Source: Bactrocera neohumeralis
Taxonomy: Eukaryota; Arthropoda; Insecta; Diptera; Tephritidae
Assembly: GCF_024586455.1 (NCBI RefSeq)
Contig: NW_026089735.1
Coordinates: 1 to 64,000 of the forward strand
DNA length: 64,000 nucleotides
Direction: 5' to 3'
The position numbers and the translations under genes were made by a program. The notes under the pieces were generated by a model. That model did no database searches. It had not been told where the DNA came from and worked only from the letters and a program-made list of their open reading frames with translations. This document shows, piece after piece, positions 63,047 through 64,000 of this stretch. Within the stretch, counting starts at the first letter, position 1, and the number at the start of each line of letters is the position of its first letter.

Positions 63047-63670
63047 ATTTTAACTAATCAATGTCGAAATATTTAAATTAATTCCACTATTTTGAATAAT
63101 TACATACTTATAATAAATATCTCAAACTAATCTTTTATTATCAGAAGTTGCGATCATTTCGCACTGATGTGCACATATAATTATTTACTACGCAGTACCG
63201 AAAGCTCACGCACATTTTGAAAGCAACGGTACAACGAATGAAAGGAGAAAGTAAAAATTTTGGTCATTTCACAACAACAACATATCTCCAAAGAAATGCT
63301 CAATTTCAGAAACAGGATAGTTTTTCATATATAGCGATAAAACAGGAAACCTAGTTTTGCACATATAATTATTTGTATGAGGCATGTATACGCAAAGTGT
63401 TATATTTTTCACAAGCCACTGCTATTTTTTAATGTAAAAAAATTATTATTATTATTTTTTTTTTTTTTTTTTTTTGAATTTATTATACATATATTTTTTA
63501 ATGTCTTTGTCCAGACATTTATTTTCGGGATTTGTCACTTTAGTCACTTGCACTCGACCGAAACCGGAAGAAATGTCAAATTCACAGGCAATTGCTCACG
63601 CGTTCGAAATTAAATTAATACGCTAAGTATTACTTTGAAAATTAAATGCACTTTTACAGCCACGCACTGA
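63047..63670 (-). other. BEL/Pao leader, primer-site side
   Basis: AT-rich with a 17-base poly-T at about 63460. GCACATATAATTATTT occurs at 63171 and 63359, a short direct repeat. No gene seen. Confidence 0.4.
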
Positions 63671-63688
63671 GTCCCTGCTCGGGCGCCA
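63671..63688 (-). other. BEL/Pao primer-binding site, tRNA-Lys type
   Basis: The minus strand reads TGGCGCCCGAGCAGGGAC directly after the LTR end; it differs at one base from the complement of the tRNA-Lys(UUU) 3' end. The 18-base match and its exact position make the call firm. Confidence 0.8.
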
Positions 63689-64000
63689 TGAAAAAATCTT
63701 AAGCTTTTTTAAGATTGAAGAGTTCTAAACGTTGGACTCACTAGTATGCGCAACTAAAAGCAAATTGGCTGTGCTATCTCGGTTTTAAAAATTCCGGTTA
63801 AAAAAGGAAAAACGTCCGTTCGCGGGTATAGTCTTTAATACAATAGCATTCTTTATTTCAATAGTTCATTAGTTAGCCTATATCTTAACCTAACGGCTTA
63901 GACTAGAGGTAAGTATGTATACAAAAGGGGGTAAGTATATAGTTCTAATTCAATTCAGCAATCTTAAGTTCATGGTAATAGATTATTCTAATACATAGGT
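63689..64000 (-). repeat. BEL/Pao 5' LTR, truncated by the window end
   Basis: Matches 54633-54960 of the 3' LTR with scattered differences (for example TTAAGCTTTTTTAAG against GTAAGCGTTTTTAAG). About 140 bases more are expected beyond the window. Confidence 0.85.

Larger units (their letters stand above)
54633..64000 (-). mobile_element. BEL/Pao element, 5' LTR cut by window end
   Basis: 3' LTR 54633-55084 and 5' LTR 63689 onward share the same text from TGAAAAAATC. The inside gives gag (60063-58913), protease, RT, RNase H and integrase (to 55103) on the minus strand, with no env: integrase ends 18 bases before the LTR. The leader between gag and the primer site is over 3.5 kb because of tandem repeats and a nested Tc3-like element. 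Pao-type sequence by protease and integrase motifs. Confidence 0.88.

Overview
The window is nuclear DNA from an insect, most likely a higher dipteran. I lean towards a tephritid-like fruit fly, but that is inference from the mix of transposon families and the AT-rich, spliced genes, not from a diagnostic gene. There are no rRNA, tRNA or CRISPR features. About 80-85 % of it can be assigned to transposable elements, nearly all broken by stops, frameshifts, truncations and nesting. One host gene looks intact: a two-exon JMJD4-type JmjC oxygenase on the minus strand (27571-28855). Two or three other small gene remnants are present: a four-CxxC zinc-ribbon protein at the left edge, a THAP-domain gene, and a MADF fragment.

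Layout. 1-560: zinc-ribbon gene, minus, running off the left edge. 789-4509: an orphan LTR with a tRNA-Trp-type primer site and a CsRn1/Kabuki-like Ty3 gag-pol, fused inside its reverse transcriptase region to a gypsy-like RT/RNase H. 4510-7783: Helitron relic with a HUH motif, split by an RTE-like LINE (5313-6856) that carries a 13-bp target duplication and an inverted 5' end. 8225-11388: Copia element with two LTRs. 11538-12378: deleted mariner. 12498-13550: 538-bp tandem duplication of a mariner-like transposase remnant. 14180-15265: Jockey-like LINE. 15270-16786: foldback-arm fragment, Harbinger-associated remnant and a TTAA-flanked MITE.

16787-23474: gypsy/errantivirus-like element on the minus strand with both LTRs, a TATA target duplication and a Lys-type primer site, but no env; a mariner interrupts its integrase. 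23489-26875 and 34115-36401: members of a modular foldback family (arms, Y repeats and a 93-bp GC-rich minisatellite), with a Harbinger-like MITE in the second. Between them lie JMJD4, a TIR-bounded segment with a possible three-exon micro-gene, and a Jockey-like LINE (31470-33762, minus). 36734-40029: small TIR elements and a dispersed repeat.

40395-48829: LOA-type LINE sequence (minus) bounded by a matching 10-bp direct repeat but internally duplicated around a THAP-gene segment, whose intron holds a mariner. It sits at the env end of a BEL/roo-like element with an env-like region (48830-54302, minus). 54633-64000: a second BEL/Pao element (minus), its 5' LTR cut by the window end. Its leader carries tandem repeats and a Tc3-like element, into which a palindromic mariner-like element has inserted.

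The window is therefore best read as a nested-insertion record around one surviving gene rather than as a functional pathway. The most unusual structures are the foldback family with its stop-free 93-bp minisatellite, the LOA/THAP mosaic with matching outer flanks, the palindromic mariner derivative, the twin-priming-type RTE insertion and the CsRn1/gypsy RT fusion.
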